From: Bacteroidales bacterium UBA5206
GTDB taxonomy: Bacteria > Bacteroidota > Bacteroidia > Bacteroidales > Tenuifilaceae
NCBI GenBank assembly: GCA_002412705.1
Contig: DHVO01000262.1
Coordinates: forward strand, 1 to 7,773
Reading direction: 5' to 3'
Length of the DNA: 7,773 nucleotides
Below the pieces are notes generated by a model. The model had not been told where the DNA came from, did not search any database, and was given only the letters and a program-made list of their open reading frames with translations. The translations under genes were made by a program, and so were the position numbers. Positions 4,966 through 7,773 of this stretch are shown one piece after another (the first letter of the stretch is position 1; every line of letters begins with the position of its first letter).

Positions 4966-7437
4966 CTAGCCAGCTGCCTCCAGGTAAGATGCCACGGCAA
5001 CAAGGAGCTCATCGGGATCGATAGGCTTGCCAATATAGTCGCAGCACCCCGATTTCAAGCACAGATCCTTATCGTTTGCCATTACATTGGCTGTTAGTGC
5101 AATAACTGGCAGTTCGGGGCGCAATTTCTTTATGCGCGATGTGGCCTCGTACCCGTTCATAAAGGGTAGCTGAATATCCATTAGAACAAGGCTAAACGAT
5201 TCGTTAAGGGAGCAAGCCTCAACGGCATCTTCTCCGTTCTTAACATGAACAAGCCTAACCCCCGTTTTACGAAGCAATGCTTCTATGTACTGAAAGCTAA
5301 TAAGGTCATCCTCAACTACGAGAATGGCCTTGGTTCCCCAATTAAAGTCGCGGCGCTGTATATTGGCCTTTGAAAGCTGGTCGTCGCCAACAGCATCCGA
5401 TGGTTTATATGGGATAGTAAAGTAAAAAGTGGAGCCAAGGCCCTCCTCGGAATCTACCCATATCTCGCCTCCTAAGAGTTTAACCAGCCCTTTCGATATG
5501 GCCAAGCCAAGCCCCGTTCCCTTTAGCTCACTATCCTGCCTACGAGGAATTTGGTGAAAGCGCACAAATATTTTTTCTTGCTCCACCAAAGGGATACCAA
5601 TACCCGTGTCCTTAACAAAGAATCGTAATGTGCTTTTCTGCTCAAGGGTATAACCAAACTCTATTACACCGGCATCGGTAAACTTAACGGCGTTATCGAG
5701 CAAACTAAAAATTATTTGCTCCAACCTAAGCGGGTCTGTAATAATACGAGCCTGAGCATCGGAGAGCGCCTTTACCATCCGTATTTCCAAGTTGGATTTG
5801 TGCTTAGAGCGTAACCGGTTGTTAAAGGTTGTTAGCTGCTCGGTAAGCAGTGCATTGATGTTACAAAACGACTGCTTTATCTCCATCTGCTCCGTTTCAA
5901 GCTTAGCAATATTTACAATATCGTTTATTTGGGTAAGGAGCGATTGGCTGCGGTGATTTATAATCTCAATGTACTGACGCCTGATGTGTGGAGGAAGTTC
6001 CTCATCGTCTAGGAGCTTAGCAAAACCAAGAATCCCGTTCATGGGAGTCCTAATCTCATGGCTCATGTTTGCAAGGAAAGCTGTTTTTAGGTTGTCGGCA
6101 TCTTCGGCTCTTCGTAAAGCCTCGGTAAGCTCCTCGGTACGTAGCGCCACCTTTTCCTCCAGCTCCTTGTTTAGCGCAACAAGCTGTTTGTTTATTTTGT
6201 TAATCTCATCCCCCTTTTGCCTAAGCTTAAGCATGGCAAGAAATGAAATTACAAGCACCACAAGAGCAAAGGCTATGAGCAGAAATATTCTCATTTGTGT
6301 ATCCTTTGCCCGTTGCATCCTTAGCGTCTCCAACTGCAAGTTGCTTTGCAGCAGCTGCGTATCCTGATCTTTTTGCTGGGACTCAAACTGCACTGTAAGA
6401 TTTGCCACCTTTTGGGATATCTCGTTCCTAAAAAGCTGCTCAACAAGAGTGGCCTTTTGTGCCATCATATCGCGGGACTCAAGGAGGTTACCCGTTGCAA
6501 GATAGTACTCAGACAGGATATCAAGATTATCAACAACAATGGAGGTTAAGCTGAGCTCCTCTGCATACTGGTTACTGGTTGTTGCGTACTTTTTTGCCTG
6601 AGATAAGAACCCCTGTCCCATGGCTACCTTTGCCAAAAGGTTATAGGAAGATGCCAACCCCGATTTTAACTGATTTGTCTCATAAAACTCAAGCGCTTTA
6701 ACAATATTTTCCCTTGCCTGCTTGTAATTCTTAATCTTAATCTGAATAGTAGCAACATTTAAACGGGTGGTGGCAATTCTAACCGTATCCTTTAACCTTA
6801 GCTTAATATCAAGGGATTCAGAGTACTTCTCCAGCGCATCAAAATACTTCTCCTGAAGGTTATACACCTGCCCCAAGTTATTGAGTGTTGCAGATATTCT
6901 TGCTTCATCTTTTGCTTTTCTAAAAACCGCCAAGCACTGCTCAAAGGTTCTCAAAGCCTTATCGTACTGTCCTGTTTCCTTGTAAACCAAGCCCAAGTTG
7001 TTCATGCTTGATGCAACACCAGTCTCATCGCCATTACGCCGCCTAATATCAATTGCTTGCTGTAGGTTTTTTATGGCCAAATCGTACTGATAAAGGTTCA
7101 TGTAATCAACCCCTAAGTAGTTGTAGGTTTTACCCAGCTCCACAGAGTCGCCTATAGCCGTGTACCGCTTTGCCGCCTCATTAAAAATTACAACAGCATC
7201 GGGGTACTGCTCCTTACGGTGAGCTGCCTCAGCAGCAAGAAAGTATAGGCGTGCAGCCTGGCTGGGCTCTGCTGTTTTCTTTGCTCGCTGCAGCAGTATT
7301 CTAACCTCATCGGCTTTGCTCCTATGAGTAAGCGTATCGGGTGACGGGTTGGGTAAATGTCCTGCAAATACAGGAACCGAGAGCAGTATTAAGTTTAAGG
7401 TAAGCGTTGCAAAAGCTATAGGGAGTACCCTTTTCAT
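4966..7437 (-). CDS. TPR-containing hybrid histidine kinase (signal peptide-TPRs-TM-HisKA-HATPase-REC)
   Basis: This 823-residue protein starts with a cleavable-looking signal peptide (1-25, VFA before G26). About six tetratricopeptide repeats follow from about 60 to 300, with typical pairs such as YNYLGVDYMNLYQYDLAI and NNLGLVYKETGQYDKAL, then a helix and one TM segment (about 383-403). The TPR array is therefore expected in the periplasm. A cytoplasmic coiled coil (405-445) leads to HisKA with H-box FLANMSHEIRTPMNG (H460), HATPase_c with N582, G1 D610-G614 and G2 GTGLGL (640-645), and a C-terminal receiver (about 703-820) with E709-D711, phosphoacceptor D754, T782 and K804. All key residues are intact. 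There is no Hpt and no DNA-binding output domain, so the phosphate must pass to an Hpt elsewhere or the receiver is regulatory. The TPRs suggest sensing through a protein or peptide partner; the ligand is unknown. The start follows from the signal peptide. The stop is a TAG at 4966-4968. Confidence 0.95.
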   Translation of the reverse strand: MKRVLPIAFATLTLNLILLSVPVFAGHLPNPSPDTLTHRSKADEVRILLQRAKKTAEPSQAARLYFLAAEAAHRKEQYPDAVVIFNEAAKRYTAIGDSVELGKTYNYLGVDYMNLYQYDLAIKNLQQAIDIRRRNGDETGVASSMNNLGLVYKETGQYDKALRTFEQCLAVFRKAKDEARISATLNNLGQVYNLQEKYFDALEKYSESLDIKLRLKDTVRIATTRLNVATIQIKIKNYKQARENIVKALEFYETNQLKSGLASSYNLLAKVAMGQGFLSQAKKYATTSNQYAEELSLTSIVVDNLDILSEYYLATGNLLESRDMMAQKATLVEQLFRNEISQKVANLTVQFESQQKDQDTQLLQSNLQLETLRMQRAKDTQMRIFLLIAFALVVLVISFLAMLKLRQKGDEINKINKQLVALNKELEEKVALRTEELTEALRRAEDADNLKTAFLANMSHEIRTPMNGILGFAKLLDDEELPPHIRRQYIEIINHRSQSLLTQINDIVNIAKLETEQMEIKQSFCNINALLTEQLTTFNNRLRSKHKSNLEIRMVKALSDAQARIITDPLRLEQIIFSLLDNAVKFTDAGVIEFGYTLEQKSTLRFFVKDTGIGIPLVEQEKIFVRFHQIPRRQDSELKGTGLGLAISKGLVKLLGGEIWVDSEEGLGSTFYFTIPYKPSDAVGDDQLSKANIQRRDFNWGTKAILVVEDDLISFQYIEALLRKTGVRLVHVKNGEDAVEACSLNESFSLVLMDIQLPFMNGYEATSRIKKLRPELPVIALTANVMANDKDLCLKSGCCDYIGKPIDPDELLVAVASYLEAAG

Positions 7438-7610
7438 GTTGGGTATGATTTATGTAAAGCGATACGTTAATGGTTCTGTTTGTAAAGTAACACGGGCTAA
7501 AATAAGTGGTTTTTAGAGCAAAAGCAACTCCTAGGTGAATATAAAGATGAACAGCCATTTTCTGTTGGTTTTCGTTATCTTTACCGCTCCCAATGAGCGT
7601 TTTAATTCAA

Positions 7611-7638
7611 CAAACATATTAGTTGCAATAACATCAAA
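7611..7638 (-). promoter_or_regulatory. Weak promoter candidate for the TPR kinase
   Basis: On the minus strand TATGTTTG (7611-7618) matches TAnnTTTG exactly. The nearest upstream TTTG (7635-7638, in TTTTTG) is only 16 bases away, shorter than normal. Transcription would start near 7605 and give a leader of about 170 bases. No better match was found closer to the ATG at 7437. The site lies within the presumed leader of the divergent plus-strand gene, so the two transcription units would overlap here. Confidence 0.25.
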
Positions 7639-7656
7639 AACTTAGGAAACAATAAA

Positions 7657-7773
7657 ATGGGTAACCCTGTTGAGAGAATGGGAGAACGCTTAGAACTTGT
7701 GGCAACAAGGATTTTTAATCTTTGGCAGCGTCACAAGGTGGGTATTTTAGGCACCATTGTTATACAACTTTTA
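7657..7773 (+). CDS. N-terminus of a divergent, probably membrane-anchored protein (partial)
   Basis: The only plus-strand gene supported in the window opens at ATG 7657 and stays open to the edge, giving 39 residues. An in-frame stop at 7603-7605 and the absence of another ATG after it fix this start, and AGGA (7644-7647) lies nine bases upstream. The visible part has a charged amphipathic start (MGNPVERMGERLELV), then LWQRHKVGILGTIVIQLL, which looks like a basic segment leading into a first transmembrane helix. The RHKVGILGT pattern recalls a Bacteroidota group of small inner-membrane proteins with one N-terminal anchor, but the fragment is too short to name. It is transcribed away from the TPR kinase across a 219-base intergenic region. 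Confidence 0.7.
   Translation, partial: MGNPVERMGERLELVATRIFNLWQRHKVGILGTIVIQLL

Noticed and set aside
5984..6549. Plus-strand open frames of 127 and 67 codons
   Set aside because: They are antisense to the well-supported TPR kinase and lack any domain.
7322..7558. Minus-strand open frame of 78 codons overlapping the kinase start
   Set aside because: It runs out of frame into the signal-peptide and early coding region of the TPR kinase, and its composition (many His, Thr, Tyr, Cys) is unlike a real small protein.
7585..7599. Small hairpin CGCTC-CCAAT-GAGCG followed by TTTT on the plus strand
   Set aside because: A 5-bp stem with a short T-run is weak and no plus-strand gene ends here, so it was not called a terminator.

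Overview
The window looks like a chromosomal fragment of a Bacteroidota bacterium, probably a Bacteroidales-like or related anaerobic lineage. The phylum rests on three things: hybrid histidine kinases of typical Bacteroidota build, a conserved coiled-coil lipoprotein family I associate with this phylum, and intergenic matches to the Bacteroidota promoter (TTTG about 19-21 bp upstream of TAnnTTTG) without Shine-Dalgarno sequences. The genus is not resolved. No RNA gene, CRISPR array, insertion sequence or phage signal was seen, and no gap between genes exceeds about 225 bases.

Layout. Four genes lie on the minus strand; in transcription order, from high to low coordinates, they are as follows. 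(1) 4966-7437 encodes a secreted-TPR hybrid histidine kinase (signal peptide, about six TPRs, one TM helix, HisKA, HATPase, REC). (2) 3870-4742 encodes a coiled-coil lipoprotein whose start is better placed 42 bases inside the longest ORF. It is followed by a strong intrinsic terminator at 3820-3848. (3) 1131-3701 encodes a three-step hybrid kinase (two TM helices around a CHASE3-like region, HisKA, HATPase, REC, Hpt), with its own near-consensus promoter at 3764-3793. (4) 1-965 encodes a LuxE/PaaK-type acyl-activating enzyme, nearly complete but cut by the window edge. On the plus strand a divergent gene starts at 7657 and runs off the right end; only 39 residues are visible and they suggest an inner-membrane protein.

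How the genes may work together. Both kinases keep every catalytic and phosphoacceptor residue I can check, but no DNA-binding response regulator is encoded here. Their output must therefore go to partners elsewhere. The kinase at 1131-3701 ends in an Hpt domain suited to passing phosphate to a separate receiver; the kinase at 4966-7437 has a receiver but no Hpt. The lipoprotein lies between them on the same strand and could be read from its own weak promoter or by read-through from the TPR kinase, since I see no terminator between those two. A functional link among kinases, lipoprotein and acyl-activating enzyme is inference from position only.

I found no clearly new system. The points most worth checking are a possible short sequence similarity between the periplasmic insert of one kinase and the C-terminal domain of the neighbouring lipoprotein, the lipoprotein itself as a possible envelope sensor partner, a shortened receiver segment in the same kinase, and the compact palindrome and 7-bp repeats at the front of the LuxE-like gene.
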